A stretch of 64,000 nucleotides of DNA, taken from VRUE01 sp963814915. Its GTDB lineage: Bacteria; Actinomycetota; Thermoleophilia; Solirubrobacterales; 70-9. Of this stretch, positions 51,249 through 59,916 are shown piece by piece. Location: NCBI GenBank assembly GCA_963814915.1, contig CAWFEI010000011.1, forward strand, positions 1 to 64,000, read 5' to 3'. The notes beneath the pieces are model-generated. The model worked only from the letters and a program-made list of their open reading frames with translations, did no database searches and was not told the origin of the DNA. The translations under genes were made by a program, and so were the position numbers. The first letter of the stretch is position 1, and the number at the start of each line of letters is the position of its first letter.

Positions 51249-52080
51249 AAACCGCTTCGGCCATCGCGTTACGCACCGTCGCCAGGCCACGCTCGCCGGC
51301 TGCGGCCGCGATCGGGAAGCGCCCGTCGAGCCCGAGCCTGACCTCGGCGAGCGCCAGGTCGCCGAAGGCGACGACTCCGCCCGCCTCGCGGGCGATCAGC
51401 TGGGCGGCGGCGATGTCGACCGAGCGGCAAGGCCGCAGGCTGAGCATCCCGTCGAGCCGCCCGGCGGCGACGTAGGAGGCGGTGATCGCGATCGAGCCGA
51501 TCACGCGCAGACGGAAGACGTGCCCGTCGAGCGCCCGGTCAAGCGGCAGCATCCGCCCCGGCGCCGCCGACTCGACGCCCAACAGCTCCAGGGTCTGGGC
51601 GTCGGCGACGACCTCGATCGGGCGGCCGTTCAGCGTCGCCCCCCCTCCCCTGGCGGCCGCGTACTCCTCACCGGCGCCGAAGTCGTAGACGTAGCCGAAC
51701 TCGACCGCCGCCATCGAGTCGGCGGAGGCGAGCGCGATGCTGAGGCTGTGCGACGGCAGTGTGCGGCGGGCGTTGAGCGAGCCGTCGATCGGGTCGATCA
51801 CGACCCGCGCCTGTCCGCCCTCGCCGAAGACAACCTCGCCGCGCTCCTCGGAGACCGCTACGAACGAGGCGCCATCGGCGTTCAGCCGCTCCAGCTCGGC
51901 GAAGACGACGTCCTCGCAGCGACGGTCGATGACCAGCGTGCGATCGCCGCCCTCGCCCACCCCCTCGTACTCGGTGCGGGCCTCGATCCCGGCGGTCTGC
52001 TCGAACAGCTCCTTCTGCACGCCGACGATCCGGCGGCAGATCTCCAGCCAATCTGCGGAGAAGACGTCCATCGCGCTCAT
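51247..52080 (-). CDS. Inositol monophosphatase family protein
   Basis: A protein of 277 residues from ATG 52080. Metal-site motifs are AVSEERGEVVFGEGG (Glu), VIDPIDGSLNARR (D-P-x-D-G-S) and the late CRSVDIAAAQLIAREAGG (Asp). The usual family motif is DPIDGTxNF. Here it is DGSLNARR, so substrate preference may differ from inositol phosphate, for example a sugar phosphate or fructose-1,6-bisphosphate. Members are Mg-dependent and Li-sensitive. It is divergent from the helicase-nuclease gene with 34 bp between starts. Confidence 0.88.
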   Translation of the reverse strand: MSAMDVFSADWLEICRRIVGVQKELFEQTAGIEARTEYEGVGEGGDRTLVIDRRCEDVVFAELERLNADGASFVAVSEERGEVVFGEGGQARVVIDPIDGSLNARRTLPSHSLSIALASADSMAAVEFGYVYDFGAGEEYAAARGGGATLNGRPIEVVADAQTLELLGVESAAPGRMLPLDRALDGHVFRLRVIGSIAITASYVAAGRLDGMLSLRPCRSVDIAAAQLIAREAGGVVAFGDLALAEVRLGLDGRFPIAAAAGERGLATVRNAMAEAV

Positions 52081-52114
52081 CCTATGGAGGCCGCCCACTC
52101 GGTAGCGTTGGACC

Positions 52115-55000
52115 ATGATTGCTCTCGCCGAGGCACAGGAGCGCGCGATCCAGCACCGCTCCGGGCCGCTCCTGTTGATCGGCGAGGCCGGGACCGGCAA
52201 GAGCGAGGTTCTAGCGCGCCGCTTCGAGAGCCTCGTCGCCGAGGGCGTCGAGCCACAGCGGATCCTCGTCCTCGCCGCGACCCGGGCCACGGCCCAGCGG
52301 CTGCGCGAGCGAGTCGAAGTGCTGCTCAACCGGCCGCTGGAAGAGCTCTGGATCGGCACCTGGGAGGAGCTCGGGGAGCGACTGCTGCGTGAGTACGCGG
52401 CCGCGGCCAACCTCGACCCGTTCTTCGCCGTGCTCGGTCGCGCCGAGCGCCTCGCCCTGCTGCTCGACCGGATCGAGGAGCTGCCGCTGCGCAACCAGCA
52501 GATCCGCGGCAATCCGGCCGGCCTCCTGGCTCGCCTGCTCGAGCGGGTCGACGAGCTCAAGACGGGCTCGGGCCCTGGTGACCCCGACCTGGTCGAGCTC
52601 GTCGCCGCCCACGACCGGATCCTCGCGGGAGCCTGCAGCCTCGACCGCAACGACGTCTACCTGACCCTCGGCCGGCTGCTCGACGAGAGCCCCGAGAGCC
52701 GTGCCGAGATCGCCCACCGGTTCGAGCACCTGATGGTCGACGAGCTCGAGGACGCCACCCCCGGACAGAGGACCATCCTCTCCTTCCTCCAGGCGGAAAA
52801 CCCGAGCCACGTGTACGCCGAAAACGCCCCCCCGGCGGGTGGCGGAGGGGAGGGGGGTGTTCGGCCGGGCGAGGCCGCTAACACCCCCCTCCCCTCCGAC
52901 AGGACCCGCCGGCCGCAAACCGTCGTCCTCAGCGAGGTATTCCGCACCCCCCCGACCCGCTTCTGGCGCTGCACCAACGAGCGCGCGCAGGCGCAGGCCG
53001 TGGCGCGCGAAGCCGAGCACCTGCTCGCGAGCGGCACGGCGCCAGAAGACATATGCGTCCTCGTCGACGACCCCGCTCGCGGCGGCCCGGTGGCGGCGGC
53101 GATGGAAGAGCGAGGCATCCCCTTCCACCTTTCAGGCCCGGCGGCGCTCTTCCAGCGACCCGAGGTGCGCGACGCGATCGCCTGGCTGCGGGTGCTGGCC
53201 GATCCCGGCGACTCCGCCGCCGCGGCGCGGGCGCTGACCCGGCCGCCGATCGAGCTGCGCTCGGCAGACCTGGCGCGCCTGACGACGATCGCGCGCCGGC
53301 GCAAGCTCGACATGGTCTCGGCCTCCGAGGCGGCCCTGGAGAGCCCGCAGATACCGCCCGAGGCGCGCGAGCGGATCCAGTCCTTCCTGAAGCTCTACGG
53401 CGCCGCCTCGGCGGCGCTGGAGGAGCGCCGCGCCGATGTCTTCGTGCGCCGCCTGATCGAGGCCGTCGGCCTGCGCCGCCAGCGCCTCTTCGCCGCCCAG
53501 CCCGAGGTCGCCGAGCGCCTGCTCGGCCTCTCGCGCCTGGCCGAGCTGGCGGCCGCCTGGGCGCGCCGTGAGCCCAACGGCTCGACCCGTGACTTCGTCC
53601 GCCACCTCAGCGCTGTCGCCGACGCGAGGGTGGAGCCGGTCGGAGTCGTCGAGCCGCCGGCCCGCGGAGCGGTTCAGGGCCATACCCGCAAGGCGGTCAA
53701 GGGAATGGAGTTCGAGCACGTATTCGTGCTCGGCCTGGAGCGCGGAGAGGGTGCCGAGAGGATCGGTCGCCCGGCTAGCTCCGGCCTCGTCCTCGCCCGG
53801 GTCGAGCGCGGCGAGGGCGGCGAGACGCGGCCCTCGGAGCGCTACGCAAAGGCGCTCGCCGCTGCGGGCGGGGAGGAGGAGGCGCACGAGGAGGAGCTGT
53901 TCGGCCCGGCCGAGGGGCTGCACGCGACCTACCGCATTCTGCGCGAGGAGATGCTGGCGGCCTCGTGGAAGGCCGGCCGCGAGCTCTCCGAGCCGCGCCT
54001 CGACACCGCGATCGACGTCAACCGCGCGATCGCCCGCTACCTCGAGCTGCTCAAGCTGGCGGCGCTCGCGCAGCGCCCGGGAGATGAGGCGACCGCCGAG
54101 GCGATCGAGGCGGTCAACGGGCTGCTGCGCCAGGTCGCGACGCCCGAGCAGCAGGCCGAGCTGGACGCCTCCTCGCTCGACGCCTACCTGCTCGGCTCCG
54201 AGCGCGAGCGCGAGGGGCGGCGCAAGCTGTTCGCCGCCCGGGGCGAGCCCTCCCTGGAGGCCTTCCTGCCGCGCCGCGGCGACGGCGCGCTGAGCCTCTC
54301 GGCCTCCGATCTCGACCTCTATCTGACCTGCCCGCTGAAGTACAAGTTCGCCCGCGTGTTCGGCATCCCGCAGGAGCCGACGATCAACCAGCGCTTCGGG
54401 ATCCTGATCCACAATGTGCTCGAGCGCTTCCACAAGGACGACGAGGAAGAAGGGCTGCCGCGCCTGATGGACCTCTTCGAGGCGGGCTGGCGACGCACCG
54501 GGTTCGGCAGCAGCGACGACGAGCTGCAGTTCCGCGATCGCGCCCGCGAGGCGATGCGGCTTTACTGGGAGCGCGAGCGCGAGTCCGACGGACAGCCGGT
54601 CTGGCTGGAGCGCAAGTTCGACATCCGCATCGGCGAGCACCACGTGCGCGGGCGGGTCGACCGGGTCGACCGCCTCCCCGACGGCGGCCACGAGCTGATC
54701 GACTACAAGACCGGCGAACGCAAGAGCGAAGCCGATCTGGAGAGCGACCTGCAGCTGGCGCTCTACCGCCTCGCCGCGCGCGAGGCGTGGGAGCTGGAGG
54801 CGAACGCGGGCAGCTACTACTACGTGCTCGACGCGGAGAAGGTCGCCGCGCCGGTGCGCTCCGACGACGCCGAGCGGGTCGAGCGCACGGTCTTCGGGGT
54901 CGGCGAGGGTGTGCTCGGGCAGGACTTCGAGCCGCGGCCCTCGCCGAAGGTCTGCAGTTGGTGCGACTACAAGCTGATCTGCCCGGCGGCGGAGAGCTGA
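52115..55000 (+). CDS. UvrD-like helicase/PD-(D/E)XK nuclease with degenerate helicase motifs
   Basis: A protein of 961 residues. N-terminal Q-motif LAEAQERAI and Walker A GEAGTGKSEVLARR (about 22-35); Walker B is HLMVDELEDATPGQ (DELED in place of DEYQD). The GDxxQxIYxFRG block (motif III) expected about 25 residues later is not found. Instead there is a Gly/Pro-rich insert encoded by a large palindrome (52832-52912). A motif V-like KAVKGMEFEHVFVLGLERG is present, but no YVAxTRA motif VI. The C-terminal 240 residues are a RecB/AddB-type nuclease: ASDLDLYLTCPLKYKFARVF, GRVDRVDRLPDGGHELIDYKTGE, and Cys residues in LTCPLK and CSWCDYKLICP for an Fe-S cluster. The nuclease looks intact. Helicase action is doubtful. 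Confidence 0.85.
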   Translation: MIALAEAQERAIQHRSGPLLLIGEAGTGKSEVLARRFESLVAEGVEPQRILVLAATRATAQRLRERVEVLLNRPLEELWIGTWEELGERLLREYAAAANLDPFFAVLGRAERLALLLDRIEELPLRNQQIRGNPAGLLARLLERVDELKTGSGPGDPDLVELVAAHDRILAGACSLDRNDVYLTLGRLLDESPESRAEIAHRFEHLMVDELEDATPGQRTILSFLQAENPSHVYAENAPPAGGGGEGGVRPGEAANTPLPSDRTRRPQTVVLSEVFRTPPTRFWRCTNERAQAQAVAREAEHLLASGTAPEDICVLVDDPARGGPVAAAMEERGIPFHLSGPAALFQRPEVRDAIAWLRVLADPGDSAAAARALTRPPIELRSADLARLTTIARRRKLDMVSASEAALESPQIPPEARERIQSFLKLYGAASAALEERRADVFVRRLIEAVGLRRQRLFAAQPEVAERLLGLSRLAELAAAWARREPNGSTRDFVRHLSAVADARVEPVGVVEPPARGAVQGHTRKAVKGMEFEHVFVLGLERGEGAERIGRPASSGLVLARVERGEGGETRPSERYAKALAAAGGEEEAHEEELFGPAEGLHATYRILREEMLAASWKAGRELSEPRLDTAIDVNRAIARYLELLKLAALAQRPGDEATAEAIEAVNGLLRQVATPEQQAELDASSLDAYLLGSEREREGRRKLFAARGEPSLEAFLPRRGDGALSLSASDLDLYLTCPLKYKFARVFGIPQEPTINQRFGILIHNVLERFHKDDEEEGLPRLMDLFEAGWRRTGFGSSDDELQFRDRAREAMRLYWERERESDGQPVWLERKFDIRIGEHHVRGRVDRVDRLPDGGHELIDYKTGERKSEADLESDLQLALYRLAAREAWELEANAGSYYYVLDAEKVAAPVRSDDAERVERTVFGVGEGVLGQDFEPRPSPKVCSWCDYKLICPAAES
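52832..52912. repeat. Large perfect inverted repeat inside the helicase-nuclease gene
   Basis: Outer arms CCGGCGGGT (52832-52840) and ACCCGCCGG (52904-52912), and inner arms CGGAGGGGAGGGGGGTGTT (52843-52861) and its exact complement (52880-52898), surround an 18-nt loop. In frame it encodes a Gly/Pro/Arg-rich insert (PPAGGGGEGGVRPGE, then TPLPSDRTRRP). A 19-bp perfect inner stem plus a 9-bp outer stem is far beyond chance. Confidence 0.88.
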
Positions 55001-55007
55001 CCCGGCG

Positions 55008-55898
55008 CTAGTTCGACTCGCCGCGGCGCTGCTGCAGGAACTGCTGGAACTCGCGGGCGATCGTGTCGGCCGAGGGCAGCTCGTCGGACCCGTCCTCGAA
55101 CTGGTCGGCCTGCTCGGCCTCGATCCGGTCGACGAGCTCGGCGATTTCCGGGTTGGCGGCGACGGCGCGGCCGATCTGCTCCTCGTAGCTGGCGGTTTCC
55201 TCCTCCAGCTCGGTCGCGTCGACGGCGATCCCGGTCAGGCCCTCGAGCCGTCGCAGCAGGGCGAGGGCGGCTTTGGGGTTCGGCACCGCAGCGACGTAAT
55301 GCGGCACCGCCGCCCAGAGCGAGGCCGAGGTCATGCCGATCTGGCGGCAGCAATCGTGGACGACGCCGACGATCCCGGTCGGGCCCTCGTAGTTGGAGCG
55401 CTGCAGGTCGAGCTCCTCGACCAACTGCTCGTCGGAGGCGAGGCCGGTGATCGGCACCGGCAGGGTGTGCGAGACCTCGGCGACGAGCGCGCCGAGGGTG
55501 ACGACCATCTCCGCGCCGAGCGCATCGGCCGCGGTCGCCAGGGTCTCGGAGAAGGTGCGCCAGCGCAGGTTCGGCTCGGTGCCATCGAAGAGGACGAGAT
55601 CGCGGTCGGCGCCGGGGATGCGGATCGCGATCAGGTCGTTCTGCGGCCACTCGATGTGGCGGGTCTGGCCTTCGGTGAGGACGATCGTCGGCCGCGTCGC
55701 CTGGAAGTCGAAGTAGTCCTCGGGGTCGATCTCGGCAATCGGCTCGGCATCGAAGCAGTCGGCGACCGCGCCGACCGCCGCCGAGGCTGCGTTGGCGGCG
55801 TCGTTCCAACCCCGGAACGAGCAGACCAAAACGGGGGAGCGGAGCTGGGGCAGGTCGCCGTGCCAGGTGAGCGAATCCACACTCTGAGCGTAGACCAT
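55008..55898 (-). CDS. PAC2-family protein (proteasome assembly chaperone-like)
   Basis: A protein of 296 residues with the PAC2 pattern: PVLVCSFRGWNDAANAASAAV (about 23-43), RPTIVLTEGQTRHIEWPQND, VLFDGTEPNLRWRTFSE and TLGALVAEVSHTLPVPITG, then the NYEGPTGIVGVVHDCCRQIG segment and VPHYVAAVPNPKAALALLRR. Actinobacterial PAC2 proteins occur in proteasome-bearing lineages, but their role is unproven. The C-terminus is acidic and helical. It converges with the helicase-nuclease gene. Confidence 0.9.
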   Translation of the reverse strand: MVYAQSVDSLTWHGDLPQLRSPVLVCSFRGWNDAANAASAAVGAVADCFDAEPIAEIDPEDYFDFQATRPTIVLTEGQTRHIEWPQNDLIAIRIPGADRDLVLFDGTEPNLRWRTFSETLATAADALGAEMVVTLGALVAEVSHTLPVPITGLASDEQLVEELDLQRSNYEGPTGIVGVVHDCCRQIGMTSASLWAAVPHYVAAVPNPKAALALLRRLEGLTGIAVDATELEEETASYEEQIGRAVAANPEIAELVDRIEAEQADQFEDGSDELPSADTIAREFQQFLQQRRGESN

Positions 55899-55921
55899 GC
55901 GACCCCGCCGCCGAGGGGGGT

Positions 55922-56293
55922 CTAGGGCTGCGGGGCGAGCGCCCTGCGGACCAGTCCGTAGGCGACGAAGAGCACCAGGGCGGCGAAGGAGAGCTCGAGG
56001 ATCCGCTGCGGAACCTCGTTGGCGACGATCACGCCGACCAGGACTCCGAGCGGCGAGAGCACGCCGATCACCATCGCGTCGCGCAGGTTGAGGTTTCCGT
56101 AGGAGCTCTGCCGCGCAGCGCCGACCAGGGCGACGACGACGATCACCAGCAAGGAGGTCGACTCCCCCTCGACCTGGGAGAGGCCGAGGAAGATCGTCAG
56201 CGCAGGCACGAAGAGGACACCGCCGCCGACGCCGACGAGGCCGCCCGCGAGCCCGCCCGCGAGAGCGATCAGGGCAGCGAAGAGCTCATTCAT
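55922..56293 (-). CDS. TauE/SafE-type half transporter B
   Basis: A protein of 123 residues with about four membrane segments. It carries the repeat motif GGLAGGLVGVGGGVLFVPALTI near the N-terminus, then STSLLVIVVVALVGAARQSSYGNLNL. Full TauE/SafE sulfite/anion exporters are about 250 residues made of two such repeats. This gene is only one half. The second half is encoded by the upstream gene (56309-56683), 15 bp away. Together they probably form the full transporter. It is a real ORF with its own start and stop. Confidence 0.82.
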   Translation of the reverse strand: MNELFAALIALAGGLAGGLVGVGGGVLFVPALTIFLGLSQVEGESTSLLVIVVVALVGAARQSSYGNLNLRDAMVIGVLSPLGVLVGVIVANEVPQRILELSFAALVLFVAYGLVRRALAPQP

Positions 56294-56308
56294 GGCCGCT
56301 CCCTCCGC

Positions 56309-56683
56309 TCATCGGACGATCAGCTCGATCGCGACGCCGACGAGCAGCGCGGCGAAGAGCAGCGAGACCGCGCGCTGCGGAATGCGCTGCTGGATCGCGG
56401 TGCCGGCGAGGACGCCGAGCACCGCCGGGGCCGAGAGCAGCAGGCCGGTGCCGAGGTGGACGTTGCCGTAGAGGCCGCCTTGGGCGACAGCGCCGATCGA
56501 CCCGATCAGGACGATCGCCGCCAGGCTGGTGCCGGTCGCGATCCGCTCGCCATAGGCGAGCCAGAAGATCAGCAGCGGCACGATCACCGTGCCCCCGCCG
56601 ACCCCGAAGATGCCGCTGAACAGGCCGGCCAGCGTGCCGATCGCGGCGAGCCTAAGTGTGCGGTCGCGAGCCTCGGTGGCCAT
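56309..56683 (-). CDS. TauE/SafE-type half transporter A
   Basis: A protein of 124 residues, about four membrane segments. LAGLFSGIFGVGGGTVIVPLLIF is the same glycine motif as in half B, followed by ATGTSLAAIVLIGSIGAVAQGGLYGNVHLG, aligned with the partner's STSLL...YGNLNL. The two products are paralogous halves encoded as separate genes. This is the layout expected for a heterodimer that has not fused, or that has split. The substrate is probably an organosulfur or sulfite anion by family, but not determined. Confidence 0.82.
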   Translation of the reverse strand: MATEARDRTLRLAAIGTLAGLFSGIFGVGGGTVIVPLLIFWLAYGERIATGTSLAAIVLIGSIGAVAQGGLYGNVHLGTGLLLSAPAVLGVLAGTAIQQRIPQRAVSLLFAALLVGVAIELIVR

Positions 56684-56700
56684 CGCGCGATACTAGTGCG

Positions 56701-57522
56701 GTGTCGCCCGAATCAGGCAGAGGCGGGAGCGCGGCGGGGCTCGGCCCGCTGGCGCGCCTACGGGAAGACCCGACTAGCGCGGGCCTGCTCACCGACGTCG
56801 ACGGCACCCTGGCCCCGATCGTCGCGCGGCCCGAGGAAGCCGCCGTCCCGGCGCGGGCGAGCGAGCTGCTCGCCGAGCTGAGCGGGCGCTACGCCCTGGT
56901 CGGCTGCGTCTCGGGGCGGCGCGCGGGTGAGGCCCGGCGCCTGGTCGGAGTCGAGGGCATCGCCTACGCCGGCAACCACGGGCTCGAGCTGCTGTTGCCG
57001 GGCGAGGAGGAGCTGCGCTTCGACCCGGCGCTGGCGGGGCGCGAGCACGATGCGGCCAAGTTCATCGCCGGCCTCGACGATGGAGCGCTGGAGGAGGCAG
57101 GGCTGCGGCTCGAGGACAAGGGCCCGATCCAGGCACTGCACTGGCGCGGCGCCGGCGACGAGAGCGAGGCCGAGGCGCACGCGCACGAGCTCGGCGCGGA
57201 GGCCGGCCGGGCTGGGCTGGAGCTGCGTTGGGGGCGCAAGGTGCTGGAGCTGCGCCCGCCCGGAGGCGGCGGCAAGGACGCCGCGGTGGCGGCGCTGCTG
57301 GCCATCGACGGGGTGACGGCCGCGGCCTACGCCGGTGACGACCGCACCGACCTCGATGCCTTCCGCCGCCTGCGCGATTTGAAGCGGGACGGGGAGCTGG
57401 AGGCCGCCGTCTGCGTCGGCGTCGCCTCGGCCGAGGGCCCGGCGGAGATCGCCGAGGAGGCGGACCTGACCGTCGATGGGCCCTCCGGCTGGCTGGCGCT
57501 GCTGGAGGCGCTGGCGGAGTAG
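56701..57522 (+). CDS. otsB: Trehalose-6-phosphate phosphatase
   Basis: A protein of 273 residues, HAD superfamily. The motifs are LLTDVDGTLAPIV (nucleophile and acid Asp), CVSGRRAGEARRLVG, YAGNHGLELLLPG (typical of OtsB), Lys in GGGKDAAVAALL and YAGDDRTDLDAFRRL (metal Asp pair). It hydrolyses trehalose-6-phosphate to trehalose. No otsA is in the window. GTG 56701 is chosen; the open frame extends to 56656 inside the divergent transporter gene. The gene for a small membrane protein follows 11 bp later. Confidence 0.92.
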   Translation: MSPESGRGGSAAGLGPLARLREDPTSAGLLTDVDGTLAPIVARPEEAAVPARASELLAELSGRYALVGCVSGRRAGEARRLVGVEGIAYAGNHGLELLLPGEEELRFDPALAGREHDAAKFIAGLDDGALEEAGLRLEDKGPIQALHWRGAGDESEAEAHAHELGAEAGRAGLELRWGRKVLELRPPGGGGKDAAVAALLAIDGVTAAAYAGDDRTDLDAFRRLRDLKRDGELEAAVCVGVASAEGPAEIAEEADLTVDGPSGWLALLEALAE

Positions 57523-57533
57523 AGGCCGGAGCG

Positions 57534-58046
57534 ATGCCCTACACCGACCTGCTGCGAGTTACCGTCTTCCTCACCGGCGCCGAGGCGACCGCGCTCGGGG
57601 CGATCACGGCGCTCGCCGCGAGCCGCGACGGCAACGCCACGACCGTCTACGTCGCCGCCGCCTGGTGGCTCGCCGCGCTGCTGATCGGCGCCTACATGGG
57701 ACGCCCGAGCCGCGCCGCCGACGGCGTCCGCGACGCGCTGGCGCGCGCCCGCACCGCCACCTCGCTGCCTCAGGATTCGCCCGGACGGATCGCCGCCGGC
57801 CGCCTCTGGCCGATCGGGCTGACCGCGCTCGCCGCCGGGATCCTCGGCTTCGTCTTCCCCGGTGTGGCGGCGATCGGCGCCGGCTACGCCCTCCTCGTCT
57901 CGCTCGCGTTGCGCAGCCGCGAGGCGGCGGTGCTCGGGGTCGAGCACCGCGACGGCGTCAAGTTCTACGTCGTCCCCAACTCCGCCCTGCGCCCGATCGA
58001 CCTGATCCGCTCACCCGGCCTGCGCAGCGGCCGGCTGCGGGCATAA
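57534..58046 (+). CDS. Four-helix membrane protein of unknown function
   Basis: A protein of 170 residues with hydrophobic segments at about 8-30, 38-55, 93-112 and 113-128, and a C-terminal cytoplasmic tail ending in VLGVEHRDGVKFYVVPNSAL and PIDLIRSPGLRSGRLRA. I do not recognise a family. It follows otsB by 11 bp and has a normal codon bias, so it is probably a real co-transcribed gene. Confidence 0.7.
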   Translation: MPYTDLLRVTVFLTGAEATALGAITALAASRDGNATTVYVAAAWWLAALLIGAYMGRPSRAADGVRDALARARTATSLPQDSPGRIAAGRLWPIGLTALAAGILGFVFPGVAAIGAGYALLVSLALRSREAAVLGVEHRDGVKFYVVPNSALRPIDLIRSPGLRSGRLRA

Positions 58047-58093
58047 ACCAGATCGGCGCCGCTCGCAGAGAATCAGATCGTGATGCTCGCTGA

Positions 58094-59818
58094 TTAGCTC
58101 TTCAACAGCGATTTGAAGTCCCGCCAACCGCGGGTGTTCGCGACGTCGTCCGGGGTCAACCACGCACGCCTCGCGGTTGCCACCGCGTAGGCCATGTTGT
58201 CGAGCGTGTCGACGCCGTGGGCGTCGGTGTTGAGGACGATCGTCGCCCCTGCCTCCTTGGCCAGCCGGGCATGCTGCTCGGAGAGGTCGCGGCGGTTGGG
58301 GTTGCCGTTGATCTCCAGCATCGTGCCGGTGCGCGCCGCGGCCGCGGCGACCGCCTCGACGTCGATCCCATAGGGCTCGCGGCGGCCGATCAGGCGGCCG
58401 GTGAGATGGCCGATGCAGTCGACCTGCGGGTTCTCGATCGCGGTCAGCACGCGCTCGGTCATCGCCGCCGATGCGATCGAGAACGAGGTATGGACGCTGG
58501 CGACGACCCAGTCGAGCGCTTCGACCAGGTCGTCTGGGTAGTCGAGCCCGCCGTCGCGGCCGATGTTGACCTCCGAGCCGGCCAGCATGCGGAAGCCGCG
58601 TTTACCGTCGTTCCACTCGCGGACCTCCTCGATGCGCCGCCAGAGGCGCTCGGCGGTGACGTGGTCGCCGAAGCCGTGGCTGGCCGAGTGGTCGGTGATC
58701 GCCATGTAGGCGTAGCCGCGCTCGCGCCCGGCGGCCGCCATCTCCGCCAGGGTGTTGCGCCCGTCGGAGAGCGTCGTGTGCGCGTGCAGGTCGCCGCGCA
58801 TGTCTTCCAGCGAGACGAGGTCGGGGAGCTTGCCCTCGCGCGCCGCCTTCAACTCGCCACGGCCCTCGCGCAACTCGGGCTCGATGTACGCGTAGCCGAG
58901 CCGGTCGTAGACCTCCTCCTCGCTCTCACAGAGAGTCGTCTCGCCGTCCGCGCTCGCGACGATGCCGTGCTCGGAGACCGAGAGGCCGCTGCCGACCGCC
59001 GCTTCGCGCAGCTGCACGTTGTGCGCCGCCGAGCCGGTGAAGTGCTGCAGCAGGTTGCCGAACGCCTCGGGGGCGACGATCCGCAGGTCGACCGAGATCC
59101 CGTTGTGGGTCTGCGCCCGCAACCCGTTCGGTCCGGGGTTGCCGGCGGCGGCGATCAGGTCGTGGCCGGCCAGATGCTCGGCCAGCTCGGCCGGCTCGGT
59201 GGCGGTCGCGATCAGGTCGATGTCTTTGCAGGTCTCGGCCCAGCGGCGCGCCGAGCCCGCGACCTCGACCCGCCGGGCGGCCGGGTGCTCGCGCAGCACC
59301 GCCGCCAGCTCCCCGGCGATCGGCCGCACCGCCGAGAGCAGCACCCGGCCGGTCCCCTCGCCGGGCTCGCCGAGCCGCTCCAGCGAGGCCAGCACGTTCT
59401 CCTCGGCCTTCGGCCCGAGCCCCTTCACACCGCGAACCTTTTCGGCTTCGGCCGCCGCCTTCAGGTCCTCCAACGACGCGACGCCAAGCTCCTCGAAGAG
59501 CAGCCGCGCGGTCTTCGCGCCGACACCGGGGACGCGCGTCACCTCGATCAGGGTCGGCGGGAACTTCGCCTTCAACTTCGCCGCGGCCGGGATCTCGCCG
59601 GTCTCCAGCAGCGCGGCGACCTTTTCGGCCAACGTCTTGCCGACGCCGGGAATCTCCGTCGCCCGCCCCGCGGCCGACAGCTCAGCGACTGAGACGGGGC
59701 TTTCGCGGATCGCCTTGGCGGCGGTCGAGTAGGCCAGCACGCGGTATTTGACCGCCCCGTCCAGCTCGTAGAGAACCCCCAGCTCCTCCAGCTCAGCGGC
59801 GATCTCGGCGTTCGTCAT
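58094..59818 (-). CDS. polX: DNA polymerase/3'-5' exonuclease PolX
   Basis: A protein of 574 residues. An N-terminal HhH region (EIPGVGKTLAEKVAALLETG; VTRVPGVGAKTARLLFEELG) precedes a family X polymerase palm with GSARRWAETCKDIDLIATA (DID metal ligands, near 190-208) and GISVDLRIVAPE. The C-terminal PHP phosphoesterase has GDLHAHTTLSDGRNTLAEM, YMAITDHSASHGF, AGSEVNIGRDG and VLNTDAHGVDTLDNM. It fills gaps and edits 3' ends in base-excision repair. ATG 59818 is preferred to 59830 by four codons. It is divergent from thioredoxin. Confidence 0.94.
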   Translation of the reverse strand: MTNAEIAAELEELGVLYELDGAVKYRVLAYSTAAKAIRESPVSVAELSAAGRATEIPGVGKTLAEKVAALLETGEIPAAAKLKAKFPPTLIEVTRVPGVGAKTARLLFEELGVASLEDLKAAAEAEKVRGVKGLGPKAEENVLASLERLGEPGEGTGRVLLSAVRPIAGELAAVLREHPAARRVEVAGSARRWAETCKDIDLIATATEPAELAEHLAGHDLIAAAGNPGPNGLRAQTHNGISVDLRIVAPEAFGNLLQHFTGSAAHNVQLREAAVGSGLSVSEHGIVASADGETTLCESEEEVYDRLGYAYIEPELREGRGELKAAREGKLPDLVSLEDMRGDLHAHTTLSDGRNTLAEMAAAGRERGYAYMAITDHSASHGFGDHVTAERLWRRIEEVREWNDGKRGFRMLAGSEVNIGRDGGLDYPDDLVEALDWVVASVHTSFSIASAAMTERVLTAIENPQVDCIGHLTGRLIGRREPYGIDVEAVAAAAARTGTMLEINGNPNRRDLSEQHARLAKEAGATIVLNTDAHGVDTLDNMAYAVATARRAWLTPDDVANTRGWRDFKSLLKS

Positions 59819-59863
59819 ACTCGCCAACATAGGGATGCTCGGCGGGGGTTGCGAACCCTCGCT

Positions 59864-59879
59864 ATACTTTTTGAAGTAT
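59864..59879. promoter_or_regulatory. Inverted repeat upstream of thioredoxin
   Basis: ATACTT-TTTG-AAGTAT, a perfect 6+6 inverted repeat in an AT-rich patch. It overlaps a TATACT that would serve as a -10. It lies about 40 bp before the thioredoxin GTG and about 45 bp before the divergent polX start, so it may be an operator for either. Confidence 0.4.
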
Positions 59880-59916
59880 TGAGCGCTGAAACTCGACCTT
59901 TGGGGGACCGATACCA

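Noticed and set aside
51247..52650. A long 467-codon form of the inositol monophosphatase-like gene
   Set aside because: Residues before ATG 52080 are Ser/Arg-rich shadow sequence of the divergent helicase-nuclease gene.
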